Below are positions 24,282 to 36,195 of a DNA stretch of 64,000 nt, one piece after another. The stretch spans positions 161,711,753-161,775,752 of the forward strand of contig NC_133123.1 of NCBI RefSeq assembly GCF_033568475.1, read 5' to 3'. The DNA is from Henckelia pumila (Eukaryota; Streptophyta; Magnoliopsida; Lamiales; Gesneriaceae). The notes below the pieces were generated by a model, which did no database searches, was not told the origin of the DNA, and saw nothing but the letters and a program-made list of their open reading frames with translations. A program made the position numbers and the translations under genes. The stretch's first letter is position 1. Every line of letters starts with the position of its first letter.

Positions 24282-24563
24282 CGGCTCATATTATTGGGGG
24301 GGCCCGTCCGTCGGAAAGCTGTACATTGGATCGACAAATGTTGTAAGTTGGGTGGAACTCCCATGGGATCGGCTCATATTATTGGGGGATCCACATGGCG
24401 ACCGTCCATCACAACTTAATATTGATGGGTCATCTTGACATGTCACTTTAAACGGCGTCATATTATTGGGCCCTTATTGGACATGAGGTAAACACATGGG
24501 GGTTGCTTTGGAAGCAATTGGGCTCTACCTTTTGAGAATTATGGTTGGCTGATATTATTCGGG
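24282..24563 (+). repeat. Four spaced copies of GGCTCATATTATTGGG in the Copia-2 leader
   Basis: Copies begin near 24,283, 24,371, 24,454 and 24,547, so they are about 83-93 bases apart. The fourth is the most diverged (GGCTGATATTATTCGGG). The sequence between them is not clearly repeated. It could be an old tandem repeat with a constrained core or an RNA motif. Confidence 0.65.
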
Positions 24564-24752
24564 ACCATAAGTTTGTCAATTGGACTCCATGTTCTCACTA
24601 AGGAAAAAGTTTCTCGTTTTCACTAGAGGGTGGTGAAATCGTTAAAATAGTGGGAGTGAGATTCATAAAATTAAATTCGCCTATTTTATGTCTTAGTAAA
24701 TTGTTAAACAATCATTGATATATGTCTGTTTTTCTTTTCAGTATTTCATACA

Positions 24753-27700
24753 ATGAATTCGCGAAATCCATTATTCTCGATCCTCGAACAAAACAAGTTG
24801 ACTGGCGCCAACTATACGGAATGGTTCCGGAAGTTGAAGATTGTCTTAACTTCGGAGAAAATGCTCTACGTGTTAGAGAAAGCACCTCCGAAGGAAGCAC
24901 CAGCTGATGTAAGTCCGGAGGAATTGGCCAAGCTTGATGCATGGTGGGACCATGACATCAAGACCAAATGCTATATGCAAGCCTCGATGTCTGATCAACT
25001 CCAGAGGCGATTTGAGGACACGGTGAATGCTGCTGACATTCACGCGCAACTCAAGGAACTTTTTGGGGCTCAGTCGAGGGCTGAAAGGTTCGCAACTGTT
25101 AAGGAGTTGATGACGTGCCGCATGCGTGAAGGGACTTCGGTCCGTGATCATGGGGTACGAATGATTTGGCTCATACAAAAGTTGGCGACCCTTGATTTGG
25201 TGTTGGAGCATGAACTCAATGTGGATTTATTGCTTCTGTCTCTTCCTTCTTCATTTGATGGATTTGTGATAAATTTTAATATGAACAAGATAGAGGCCAC
25301 CCTTGAAGAGATGGTCAATATGCTCGTTACATATGAATCCACACTTAAGAAGGATAAGCCCGTTTTCTTGGTGGGCTCCTCATCTTCTGCTAAGAAGGGG
25401 CCAAGTATGAAGGGCAAGAAACGTTCTGCCCCACCCAAGAAAATCGAGCCCGAGAAGAAGCAAAAGACAAAGGCTTCAAACAATGGAAAATCCAAGGATG
25501 TTTGCCATTACTGCAAGAAGCCGGGACATTGGAAGCGTAACTGCAAGGAATATCTTGAGCAGTTGCGAACTGCAAAGGGTATGTTCTATATTGAAATTAA
25601 CGTTTCGCTTAACACTACTTCTTGGGTATTGGATACCGGATGTGGATCTCACATTTGCAATGATTTGCAGGTGATGACAAGAAGTCGGAGGCTTAGAATG
25701 GGTGAGACCCAGCTGAGGCTCGGGAATGGTTCCAGAGTTGAAGCTACAGCCGTAGGAGACGTTTGTTTAACTTTGCAGAACGGTTTTAAGTTATTATTAA
25801 GAGATGTTTTATTTGTTCCGGATTTAATTAAAAACATTATTTCTGTTTCTATGCTAGATAGAGATGGTTATTCTTGCAATTTTGTGAATGGGATTTGCAA
25901 TATTTACAAGAATGAATGTTTGATTGGAAATGGACAACTTGAAAACGATCTATACAACTTAAAACTAAAAGACGTTCCAATTAATTATTTTGATAAACCG
26001 GCTACAACAAACAAAAGGAAAATCGATAGTCAAAACCCGGCAAACCTTTGGCACGCTAGGCTAGGTCATATTTCCTCAAGGAGGATGAACAAGCTAGTGG
26101 GAGAGGGCATGTTTGATATGTCTGATATTAACTCTCTACCTACTTGTGAATCCTGCCTAAAAGGAAAAATGACTAAATCTCCTTTTAAGGGGAAACCTGA
26201 GCGTAGTCAGAATCTGTTGGATTTGATCCATACAGATGTTTGTGGTCCATTTAGAGTAGGGACTCAACATGGCCACACCTACTTCATTACCTTTACTGAT
26301 GATTATTCAAGGTATGGGTATTTATATTTAATGAAATATAAGTCTGAAGCATTTGAAAAGTTCAAAGAATTCAAGGCTGAAGTAGAAAACAAGCTAGGTA
26401 AAAGTATTAAAGCACTTCGATCGGATCGAGGTGGAGAATACTTGAGTACCGAGTTTTTGGACTATCTGAAAGAGAATGGGATTCTCTCTCAGTGGACTCC
26501 TCCTATGACACCACAGCTTAATGGTGTATCGGAGCGTCGTAATCGAACTTTGTTGGACATGGTTCGATCTATGATGAGCTTCACTGAGCTTCCACCTTCG
26601 TTTTGGGGCTATGCGCTTGAAACGGCGGTATTGTTGTTGAACAACGTCCACACTAAAGCAGTGGACAAAACACCATACGAGTTATGGAATGGCAAAGCTC
26701 CTAAGTATTCGTACTTGAGGATTTGGGGATGTCCTGCTTACGTGAAGCGGACAGTGGGAGATAAGTTGGATAGTCGATCCAGCTTATGTTATTTTGTAGG
26801 GTATCCGAAGAATTCAATCGGATATTATTTCTATTATCCTGCTGAAACAAAGGTGTTTGTTTCTAGGAATGCCACCTTCTTGGAGAAGGAGTTCTTATTG
26901 GATAAGAAAGGCGTGATGATGGAACTCGAAGAAGTTCGAGAAGAACCCGAAATACAAAATAACGATCCTACGCCTCAGGAACCATTGCTGAACACGCCTG
27001 AACCTAGAAGATCCGAGAGGACTTCTAGACCTCCTATTCGATATGGTCTTCTTCTTGAAGGGGATCAAGATGATCCCGACATTGGATGTGATCCAAGAAA
27101 CTTCAATGAAGCAATTTCTGATGCGGATTCGAATTTATGGCTTGAAGCTATGCAGTCAGAATTGGATTCGATGCATACAAACCAAGTCTGGTCTTTAGTA
27201 GATCCTCCCGACGGAATTGTTCCAATAGGGTGTAAATGGATCTACAAGAGAAAGCTTGGGCCTGATGGTAAGGTATTGACCTACAAGGCGCGATTGGTGG
27301 CGAAAGGTTATACTCAAAGGCAAGGAGTTGACTATGATGAAACCTTTTCACCAGTTGCTATGTTCAAGTCCATAAGAATCCTTATTGCCATAGCTGCATG
27401 GTATGACTATGAGATATGGCAAATGGATGTGAAGACTGCTTTTCTTAATGGAGACATTAAGGAGGAAATCTATATGAAGCAGCCTGAGGGGTTCACATCC
27501 ATAGGAAGCGAGCATAAGGTATGCAAGCTTCAGAGATCAATTTATGGTCTAAAACAAGCATCAAGAAGTTGGAACCAGAAATTTGATGAAACAATAAAAG
27601 ATTTTGGTTTCATCAAGAACCCGGAGGAACCTTGCGTGTACAAGAAAGTAGTTAAGGATGCGGTGACATTCTTAGTACTTTATGTTGATGACATCCTACT

Positions 27701-28667
27701 CATTGAGAATGATGTAGGGATGTTACAGTCAACAAAGATATGGTTATCAGGTAGATTTTCGATGAAGGATTTGGGTGAGGCATCCTACATTCTTGGGATA
27801 CAGATCTATAGAGATAGATCTAAGAGAATGATAGGACTCACTCAATCAACCTACATCGACACCATATTGAAACGGTTTTCAATGGATGGGTCCAAGAGAG
27901 GACATCTACCCATGTGTCATGGAGTTTCTCTATCCAAGTCTATGTGTCCCAAGACTGATGCAGAGATAGAGAATATGACACATGTACCATATGCGTCAGC
28001 TATAGGTAGTATCATGTATGGGATGATATCTACCAGACCGGATGTAGCATTTGCTCTGAGTGTCACGAGCAGATATCAGTCTAATCCTGGTCAAATGCAT
28101 TGGAAAGCCGTGAAGGACATTCTTAAGTACTTACGAAGGACTAAGAATATGTTCATGGTGTATGGAGGACGAGATCTCAAATTGGAAGGCTATACCGACT
28201 CTAGCTTCCAAAGTGATGTGGATGACTCGAAGTCAACCTCTGGATTTGTGTTCATGCTCAATGGCGGTGCTGTCTCTTGGAAGAGTTCCAAGCAGGACAC
28301 CACAGCGGATTCCACCACTGAGGCTGAATACATTGCAGCATCAGCTGCTGCTAAAGAGGCCGTTTGGATGAGGAAGTTCGTCCAATAGTTGGGCGTTATT
28401 CCTGAATTTGTTGGTCCAGTCCCGGTGTACTGTGACAACACGGGTGCCGTTGCTCAAGCAAAGGAACCAAGGTCTCATCAAAGATCCAAACACGTACTGA
28501 GGAAATACCACATAATCCGGGAGATTGTGGAAAGAGGAGACATCATTGTCGAACGAGTGGCCTCTGCAGACAATATCGCTGATCCGCTTACTAAGCCTTT
28601 GCCAGGACCATTGTTTGACAAACATCGCGAAGCAATGGGTCTACGTAGTATGACTAGTTGGCTATAG
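24753..28667 (+). pseudogene. Copia-2 gag-pol with one nonsense codon
   Basis: The frame starts at ATG 24,753. Gag ends in a zinc knuckle CHYCKKPGHWKRNC (about residue 251). Protease has LDTGCGSH (about 292). Integrase has an HHCC finger (HARLGHIS to CESCLKG), HTDVCGPF and a SERRNR motif. RT has QMDVKTAFLNG and LYVDDILL, where the residue after LLI is Glu rather than the usual Gly. RNase H has DSKSTSGFVF and TEAEYIAA. A TAG at 28,386-28,388 stops the frame inside RNase H; the same frame then continues to a stop at 28,665-28,667 with KHVLRKYHIIREI and NIADPLTKPL. Everything else is open, so this copy was disabled recently or by one change. Confidence 0.92.
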
Positions 28668-28670
28668 GGC

Positions 28671-28680
28671 AAGTGGGAGA
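28671..28680 (+). promoter_or_regulatory. Polypurine tract of Copia-2
   Basis: AAGTGGGAGA ends one base before the 3' LTR. Confidence 0.85.
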
Positions 28681-28681
28681 T

Positions 28682-30542
28682 TGTAAGAGTGGGTGCCCAG
28701 TGAGCCAACTGTGTGGCTATGGGCTTTGATGACTCTTTGTATAAACAATCTTTTGTTTAATATTATTTACACTTTTATGGCAATGACTTTATATTACTTC
28801 ATATTGTTATATTGTGATATACTATTGTTGTTTTGATAAAGACCTTGAATATACTATAGTGTATGTAAGATGTGGTAGAACATGGAGATGTCTATCATGA
28901 AATACATCTTATAGTCACTGTATATTCTAAATACGTTCCTAGTCGATTGAGCCGTCCGATAATAAGGATAAGGATCGCTCGAGTTTGAGACTAGCATTTG
29001 CGATGCGGAGTACCACGTTTCATTGGTAGGGAACATGGAGATGTTCGAAGCATGCAAATGGATATTCATATGATGAATAATCGAACTACCCTATCCGGAC
29101 TTTCCAAGTGGTTATCACTTATCGAGTGGATAAAGTCCGCGGTTTTGGTTGTACACCATTAGTCCTTACGACTTGAAACATCATGGAGACTCTATATGCT
29201 AGTGCTGTGCTTTGACTCGTTTACCGACTCTATGGGGGTCATCAGGTGTCGAGATTGGGTACAGTTACGACACATATAGGAGTCAATGCATTGTTGTCAA
29301 GGATTCACCACATACTTGCGAGTGTGGATATCCTATGCGGTCTGAGGAGATATTAGTGTGACAAATCTCTGGCCAGAGTACTTGATGTGATTTAAGAAAT
29401 GGTTTCTTAGTAGCACATGCGATGTCACTAATTTGATCTTCAAGATGTATTGCATAGTTATCGAATCTTGAGCGACTCTCGATATACCAATGGTTGTTGA
29501 TTCGATCGGGATATATGGATGAAGGGACCGTACTGTACGCTAACCAAAATCTACTGGTTCTTGTAGGCACTATCAGTGATACCTAGGGAATCATGGGGCG
29601 ATGTTGCTAGGCGCTTTACCATGATTCGTTGGGCAAGTCGGAAAATGTTGTTCCGAGTCACAAGGAGTTGTGAGCCCACGGCTAGCTGTATCCCTGAACC
29701 ATTGAGGGTCACACAGTGTAATGGAGTTTTAATCCCCGTTGAGATAGTTAAATTTAAAGAGTTAAATTTAATGAACTAAGGAGTTGGACTTCTTAAATAA
29801 GAGTAATGGAGTAGGATTTCCTAAAATGACATAGGGATGGACATTTTTGGAAACCACTGAATTCGGATTCAGGAAAATTTATTTTGACTTTAAAATGTGC
29901 AAAAATGGTTTCTGTGCACATTGGTGAAATCGGTTCATCAATCGGAGTCACGATGAATTTTATATTAATTTCTGAACGAGCGGGCTTTGCTTGTCGGGCC
30001 TGAACTTATGACTAATGGGCCCTAAGCTGTTAGTGGCCTGCATTATAAATAAGTTATTTCAGTACAGAAATTAGACACAACAGCTCATTATTTTTGAGAA
30101 GCAAAAATCGAAAAACCCTAGCCTCTCAAAGTAATAATCGGCCGACCCCTCCCATACTCTGCCCGAGAAATTTCGGTCTGTGATTTTGAATCGCAGTCAG
30201 GAATAACGAATCAGATTCGTTTAATCTCTTCGCAGAAAACTTCTGACAGATTTTCTAGTGCAATCTGTCAGAGGGATTTAAACCTCATTCGTGGACCTGA
30301 TTGAAGGAGTTCATCAGTTCCTGGGAGATACAAGAAGCGCAGAGAAATCTGTGTGGTGTCAATAATCTCGCTTCGAGATTGAAGGTAAAATTTAATTAAT
30401 TGTTATTTGAATTTTACACACACAATAATTTAATCGTTGAATGGTTGATACCCACACCATGGAATTGTTCCATGATAAAATTTTTAAACTTCCGCTGCAC
30501 CGGGTATCAATCGTGATTGATCTGAACGCCAGTTTTCCAACA
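28682..30542 (+). repeat. 3' LTR of Copia-2
   Basis: 1,861 bp, the same length as the 5' LTR. Differences noticed are G for A near 29,237, T for G near 29,808 and A for G near 29,902. Confidence 0.95.
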
Positions 30543-31303
30543 CACTTGTCCTTCTTACCGAAACGGACAACACCTCCAGAACCAGAGGAAGAAGAAGATC
30601 CAGACTTCTTGAAAGTTTGGGCACGGGGACCCAAAGAACTAGCAGGTCTCGACTGAGAGAAAGACCTGTTCCGTCGAATGTTGTCCTCCGCTTGGTGACA
30701 ACGGCTCACCAAACCCTCGTAGGACATGTCGTCACCAACCGCCACACGGTCATGGATCTCAGGGTTAAGGCCCTGAAGGAACAGATTATACTTCATCTCT
30801 GAGCTATCAGCAATCTCGGGGCAATAGGATAGCAGATCAAAGAACCTCTGCTGATACTCATCGATAGACATGGTTCCCTGTCGCAGACTCAGTAGCTCGC
30901 CTGCCTTCGACTGTCGGAGTGCAGGAGGAAAATACCGCTTTTGGAAAGCTGTGCGAAACTCGGCCCAGGTGGCCACTCCTCTTGCCGCAACAAAAGGTGC
31001 AGAAGTAAATCTCCACCACTTGCGCGCACGCCCATCCAGAAGATAGCCAAAGGTCTCCACCTTCTGCTCATCGGTGCATTGGAAAGTCTGAAAAGTCGTC
31101 TCCATGCGGTCTAACCAGTTCTCCGCATCCTCCGGAGACTCACCTCCAACTAAGGGCTTAAGACCCATAGCTAAGAATCGACGCACAGTGAAACGCTCGT
31201 CGTCATGGTGACGATGACGCCGTTCTCGACGAGGCTCCCGGTCGGCATCACCCCAACGCCCACCAACACTGCCATGAGAACTCTGGTCGTCACGATTTGA
31301 CAT
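30543..31303 (-). CDS. gag: Gypsy-2 gag, N-terminal part (cut by Copia-2)
   Basis: ATG at 31,303 begins MSNRDDQSS. An Arg/His-rich stretch precedes the retrotransposon gag domain (WLDRMETTFQTF, WWRFTSAPF, YFPPALRQSKAGELLSLRQG, a helix-rich region to about residue 190) and a Ser/Gly-rich linker. Copia-2 interrupts it just before the first Cys cluster. The frame continues in phase at 21,049 on the other side. The residues encoded below 30,543 come from the Copia-2 LTR. Confidence 0.92.
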
Positions 31304-31352
31304 CTACAAAAATACCTCAAGATGAGACTAAATCCCAAGAAATCTTTTGCAT

Positions 31353-31364
31353 GCTCTGATACCA
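31353..31364 (-). promoter_or_regulatory. Primer binding site of Gypsy-2 (tRNA-iMet)
   Basis: The minus strand reads TGGTATCAGAGC, four bases inside the 5' LTR. Confidence 0.93.
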
Positions 31365-31368
31365 TAAA

Positions 31369-32709
31369 TGTAGTGACCCTTACCCGGATCACCTACTAAA
31401 CAGAACTTAGGCATGCAATTAACTTAATAAAACAGATATCAGAATAAAACTGCGGAATCCATAGACAATATACAATCCCAAGAAAAGGAATCTGTAATTA
31501 TCCAATAATATACAACCAAATCGAATAGCTGTATAAACCCAAACAACAGTAATAAAACCTAAGCGAAGCTCCAGCCGGCCAACCGCTGACTAGCCCCTCC
31601 TGGATCCACCCTCCTCGTCCAATCGCAAACCTGCCCCATGGAATAGGGTGTCCAGAAAATACAGAGTACGAGATGTGAGCATAAAACGCTCAGTGCGAGA
31701 GTATGAGTATACATGCATGCAAAGTGAACTCCCTATAGACTCGAGGTCAAGGATCAGATAACAGAGACAGACCGGGCCCTGGTATGTAGCACGCTGTGCC
31801 GTCGCTTCAGGAGGTGGCTCCCATACCGAGATAACCGTGGATACGCCGGACCCAAATCGATGGAAGTCCAATCCACTAACAGGATAGGGTACAACCCTAC
31901 TAACAGACATCTCGAAGGAGATACAGCAAGATGCAAATGAATGCAGCATAATATCATGGCATATAAATCATGCAGTCACATAATACATGCATACTCAGTC
32001 AGGATATCTCGAACAGTACTTTCGTACCTCAAATACAGTGAAAGCTCTACCAACTCTAGGTCCACGCCTATAGTCTGCTCTACACTGCTAAATGATACTA
32101 CTATTATTAAAGTGCTCTAAAAGCCTTAACTAAGCTATTGCATACTCCTAAATATTTATAGGAAGCAAAAGCTATACCTTCGTCCGTCGTTAGCCCTTTG
32201 ATGTCGATGCCTCCAGAACTTGGGCACAACTCTGCTACGACTACCGAACGCCTCTCCGACCTCCGGACCAAGCCTAAAAAGACTAGAACAGCTCCAAAAG
32301 GACTAGAAAGGAAAGGAGAACTCGGAATTGGCAAAGAGAAATGAAGTCTCGGCCTTCTATTTATAGACAACGATCGGAACTTCCGATCCTTGATCGGAAC
32401 GTCCGAACCTCGATCGGAACGTCCGATCCTGCCATCGGAGCTTCCGAAGATCCTGATCTGCCACGTGTCAAAATATCACTTGTTGACTCCAGATAGGGGT
32501 GATCGGAGCCTCCGGTCCTGATCGGAGCTTCCGATCCAGCCACACGTCATGGATGACGTAATATCATCGGTGCCTCCGATCCTCATCGAAGCTTCCGATC
32601 CCGATCGGAGCTTCCGATCGTCCCTTCGGAGCTTCCGATCCGTCCGATGCCTAATTGAATTGATTAGCATTAATCCTTTAATTACTCAATTAGGGCACGT
32701 GCTACTACA
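31369..32709 (-). repeat. 5' LTR of Gypsy-2
   Basis: 1,341 bp, matching 15,915-17,255 with a constant offset of 15,454 and about six substitutions. The TATA box is at 32,357-32,365 and the palindrome array at 32,372-32,642. Confidence 0.95.
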
Positions 32710-32714
32710 GCTAT

Positions 32715-34902
32715 AATGTAATCCATAGTCCATTGAGTACTTTAAGTATTTAAATACTCTTTCTAACTCTATCCAATGATCATGACTAGGATTACTTGTG
32801 AATCTACTCAATTTATTTATTGAGTATTCAATATCAGGACGAGTACAATTTGTAATATACATTAAACTCCCAATTATCCTTGCATATTGCTGTTGAGATA
32901 CGGGTTCACCTCGATTTTTGGATAAATGTAAACTTAAATCCACGGGTGATCTTAACGGCGTAACATCATACGCGTTGAATTTCCTAAGTACTTTCTCAAT
33001 ATAATGAGATTGTGTTAGGACAATTCCTTCAGGCGCTTTTACAATCTTAATTCCTAAGATAACGTCTGTTTTTCCCATATCTTTCATATCAAAATGTTTT
33101 GTCAACATTTTCTTAGTTTTCATGATGATATCATGATTACTACCCATTATGAGCATGTCATCTACATATAAACAAACAATTACATACGAGTCATGTGTGC
33201 CTTTTATATAAACACATTTATCACACTCATTAATCTTGAATCCATTTGACATCATTGTTTTGTCAAATTTTTCATGCCATTGTTTAGGAGCTTGTTTTAG
33301 CCCATACAATGATTTAATGAGTCGACACACTTTTCTTTCTTGACCGGGAGCAATGAATCCTTTAGGTTGTGCCATATATATTTCTTTCTCTAACTCACCA
33401 TTTAAAAATTCCATTTTTACATCCATTTGATGTATTTCGAGATTATTTAAAGCAGCAATTGCTACAAGTACTCGAATAGACGTTATTCTCGTAACAGGTG
33501 AATATGTGTCGAAAAAATCCAATCCTTCTTTTTGTCTAAATCCTTTGGCCACCAACCTTGCTTTGTATTTTTCTACCGTTCCATCAGCTTTGTATTTCCT
33601 TTTTAAGATCCATTTGCATCCTAAAGGTTTGCTTCCCGGTGGGAGATCTACTAACTCCCAAGTATGATTTTGCATGATGGAATCTATTTCACTTTTTATG
33701 GCCTCTTTCCAAAGTGGAGCATCAGGACTGGATAGTGCTTCACTTAAAGTCCTTGGATCATTTTCTATAGCATAACTAAGAAAATCAGGACCAAATGTTT
33801 TAGCTATCTTAGCTCTTTTGCTACGCCTTGGTTCTTCGTTTTCATGAGTTTCCTCATTTATGGATTCATGAGCTCTTTTAATAGAGCTATTTTCTTTTCC
33901 TTCCTTACAAGGAAAGACGTTCTCAAAAAATGCAGCATTCCTTGATTCAATAATCGTATTCTCATGTATATCAGGAATTACTGACTTGTGCACTAGGAAT
34001 ATATATGCACTACTGTTGTTTGCATATCCAATGAAGATGCAATCTACAGTCTTAGGTCCAATCTTTACTTGTTTTGGCTTCGGTATTTCTACTTTCGCCA
34101 AACACCCCCACACTTTCAAGTATTTGTATGAGGGTTTATGTCCTTTCCACAATTCGTAAGGAGTTTCATTCTTCTTTTTATGTGGAATTTTGTTAAGAAT
34201 ATGATTTGTCGAAAGTATTGTTTCCCCCCACAAGTTTTGGGAAAGTCCAGAACTTATTAGCATGTCATTCATCATTTCTTTCAGAGTACGGTTTTTTCTT
34301 TCCGCAATACCATTAGATTGTGGTGAATAAGGAGCAGTTATTTGATGAATAATGCCAGATTCATTGCAAAATTCTTCAAACGGAGCAAAATATTCACCTC
34401 ATCTATCACTACGAATTTTCTTGATTCTTTTGCCTAATTGATTTTCAACTTCATTCTTATAGGTCTTAAATGCTTCAAGTGCTTCATCTTTACTTCTTAA
34501 AAGAAACACATAACAGAATCTTGTGCAATCATCTATGAATGTAATAAAGTACTTTTTCCCACCTCTAGTTTGTACAAACTTTAAATCACAAACATCGGTG
34601 TGAATTAGTTCTAGAGGTATTGTACTTCTTTCCACTGTGTGAAAAGGTACTTTAGTTAGTTTAGCTTCAACACATACTTCACATTTGTAGTTTGAATCAA
34701 TTTTAGTCCTTGGAATAAGATTTAGTTTTTCAAGTTTTCTCAAAGTGTTGAAGTTAACATGTCCTAATCTAGTATGCCATAAATTAGAACATTCAACCAA
34801 GTAATTCAAAGCATTAACTTTATTACTTTCAAGATCACGAAGTACAGTCATTACATTCATTTTGAACAGTCACTTTTCTATATATCCTTTTCCTAGGAAC
34901 TG
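32715..34902 (-). pseudogene. Copia-1 integrase and reverse transcriptase, with stops
   Basis: From 34,860 down the frame shows the integrase HHCC finger ([11 protein letters not shown] to CEVCVEAK), HTDVCD and FIDDCTRF. It then meets a TGA where RSDRGGEY is expected (near 34,398). It resumes with the [13 protein letters not shown] motif and, from 34,275, RT with [11 protein letters not shown] and YVDDMLIMG, stopping at the Gypsy-2 insertion. Two more in-frame TGA codons lie between protease and integrase (34,903 and near 34,877). The protein would have copied and integrated Copia-1; it cannot be made from this copy. Confidence 0.88.
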
Positions 34903-36174
34903 TCAATTTTTCATGATTACAACTTTGCCGGCTTCAAACACTATTCTAAATCCGGCCTTGACCAGTCTAGACCCCGATACAAGATTCTTTCTTATGTCCG
35001 GAACATGGAGGACATCGATGAGAGTAAGCTCTTTTCCCGAAGTCATCTTGATCACCACTTTGCCTAATCCAACGATCTTAGAAGTCGCATTGTTACCCAT
35101 ATAGAGCTCTCGTCCACATATGGGAGTATACTTCAAGAATAACTCTTTGTTAGCACATACATGTCTTGTAGCTCCAGTGTCGATAAACCACTCTTTAGGA
35201 TGATCAACCATGTTAGCCTCGAAGACTACTGCTGACAAATCTATCTCGAACAAATCAATAGGCACAGATTTGTGTTGGACCACATTTGCCCGGTACTGAT
35301 TGTCCTTCTTCGGTAAGCGACAATCCTTGGCTTTGTGGTTCGACTTTCCACAGTTCCAGCAGGTTCCTTTCCATTTCTTGTTCATCCCTTGCTTCACATC
35401 TTTTCCAAAATGCTTTTTTTTCTTTATAGCATTTGGCTCCACCAAATTTGTCTTCGCTTCCATCGGCATCTTACCAGCTTTGATCTCCGCTTTGCGATTG
35501 TCTTCTTCAATTCGCAGTCTGACGATCAAGTCTTCGAGCCCCATTTCCTTTCGTTTGTGCTTCAAATAATTCTTGAACTCCTTCCATAAGGGTGGCAGCT
35601 TTTCGATCAAGGAAGCAACCTGGAAGGATTCACTTAGCATCATCCCTTCGGCCATTATGTCATGGATGATGATCTGAAATTCTTGCACTTGGTTTATCAC
35701 CGTTTTGGTATCAACCATCTTGAATTCGAGGAACCTTCCGACTACAAATTTCTTTGAACCGGCATCCTCCGTCTTGTATTTCTTTTCTAAGGACTCCCAA
35801 AGTTCCTTAGTCGTCTTGGTTGCAGAGTATACGCTATACAGCGTATTGTCCAACCTATTCAGTATGTAGTTTCGGCACAAGAAGTCGCTGTGAGACCATG
35901 CATCGAAAGCAGACCTTGTTTGTGTGTCAGTATTTGGTGCCGGAACAGCAACCACTTCCTTCAAAAACCTTGCAAGATGAAGTGTCGTGAGGTAAAACAA
36001 CATCTTCTGTTGCCATGTTTTGAAGTCAGTTCCGGAGAACTTCTCAGGTTTCTCGGCATGTGCATTAGAAGCAGCAGGGGCCGTGACAACCGGTGTGGGA
36101 GGCATAACAGGGGTTGGTGGTGGGGGCGTAATAGAGGGCGGCGTGACTTTGGCAGAAGGATCAGTAGCCATCAT
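34903..36174 (-). CDS. gag: Copia-1 gag-protease
   Basis: The first ATG of the frame is at 36,174 (MMATDPSAK). A proline-rich N terminus leads to a Ty1/copia gag domain ([17 protein letters not shown], a [20 protein letters not shown] stretch), then the zinc knuckle [14 protein letters not shown] and a protease with [17 protein letters not shown]. The frame is intact to a TGA at 34,903-34,905, just after the protease. That stop is probably a lesion, since integrase follows in the same frame. Confidence 0.88.
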   Translation of the reverse strand: MMATDPSAKVTPPSITPPPPTPVMPPTPVVTAPAASNAHAEKPEKFSGTDFKTWQQKMLFYLTTLHLARFLKEVVAVPAPNTDTQTRSAFDAWSHSDFLCRNYILNRLDNTLYSVYSATKTTKELWESLEKKYKTEDAGSKKFVVGRFLEFKMVDTKTVINQVQEFQIIIHDIMAEGMMLSESFQVASLIEKLPPLWKEFKNYLKHKRKEMGLEDLIVRLRIEEDNRKAEIKAGKMPMEAKTNLVEPNAIKKKKHFGKDVKQGMNKKWKGTCWNCGKSNHKAKDCRLPKKDNQYRANVVQHKSVPIDLFEIDLSAVVFEANMVDHPKEWFIDTGATRHVCANKELFLKYTPICGRELYMGNNATSKIVGLGKVVIKMTSGKELTLIDVLHVPDIRKNLVSGSRLVKAGFRIVFEAGKVVIMKN

Positions 36175-36179
36175 GAAAA

Positions 36180-36195
36180 AAATCTGTCTTAAACT
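36180..36195 (-). promoter_or_regulatory. Primer-site region of Copia-1, self-complementary and non-standard
   Basis: The bases just inside the 5' LTR read AGTTTAAGACAGATTT on the minus strand, not the usual TGGTATCAGAGC. Fourteen of them (36,180-36,193) are perfectly complementary to 36,302-36,315 in the LTR (AAATCTGTCTTAAA on the minus strand). The element RNA could pair with itself here. Whether this primes reverse transcription, hides another primer site or is a plain stem is not known. Confidence 0.55.

Larger units (their letters stand above)
22753..24741 (+). other. Candidate leader intron of Copia-2
   Basis: GTAAAA follows AAG at 22,753, and a pyrimidine-rich TTTTTCTTTTCAG ends at 24,741, only 11 bases before the gag ATG. 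Splicing would remove the primer site, the hairpin string and the leader repeats, giving a short-leader mRNA that could be translated but not reverse transcribed. This rests on splice-site shape alone. Confidence 0.4.
21050..30542 (+). mobile_element. Copia-2: very young Ty1/copia retrotransposon
   Basis: This 9,493-bp element has the 5-bp duplication CACTT (21,045-21,049 and 30,543-30,547) inside Gypsy-2 gag. Both LTRs are 1,861 bp and differ at about three positions by eye. It has an initiator-Met primer site, a polypurine tract and one long gag-pol frame with a single nonsense codon. The leader between LTR and gag is unusually long (about 1.84 kb) and structured. The lineage within Ty1/copia is not assigned. 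Confidence 0.95.
15915..32709 (-). mobile_element. Gypsy-2: young Ty3/gypsy Tekay-type element
   Basis: This minus-strand element starts TGTAGTGACCC and ends GTGCTACTACA, with the 5-bp duplication GCTAT at 15,910-15,914 and 32,710-32,714 inside Copia-1 RNase H. Both LTRs are exactly 1,341 bp and differ at about six positions by eye. Its own length is about 7.3 kb. The coding region is uninterrupted apart from the Copia-2 insertion in gag, so it was probably functional until then. Confidence 0.95.
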
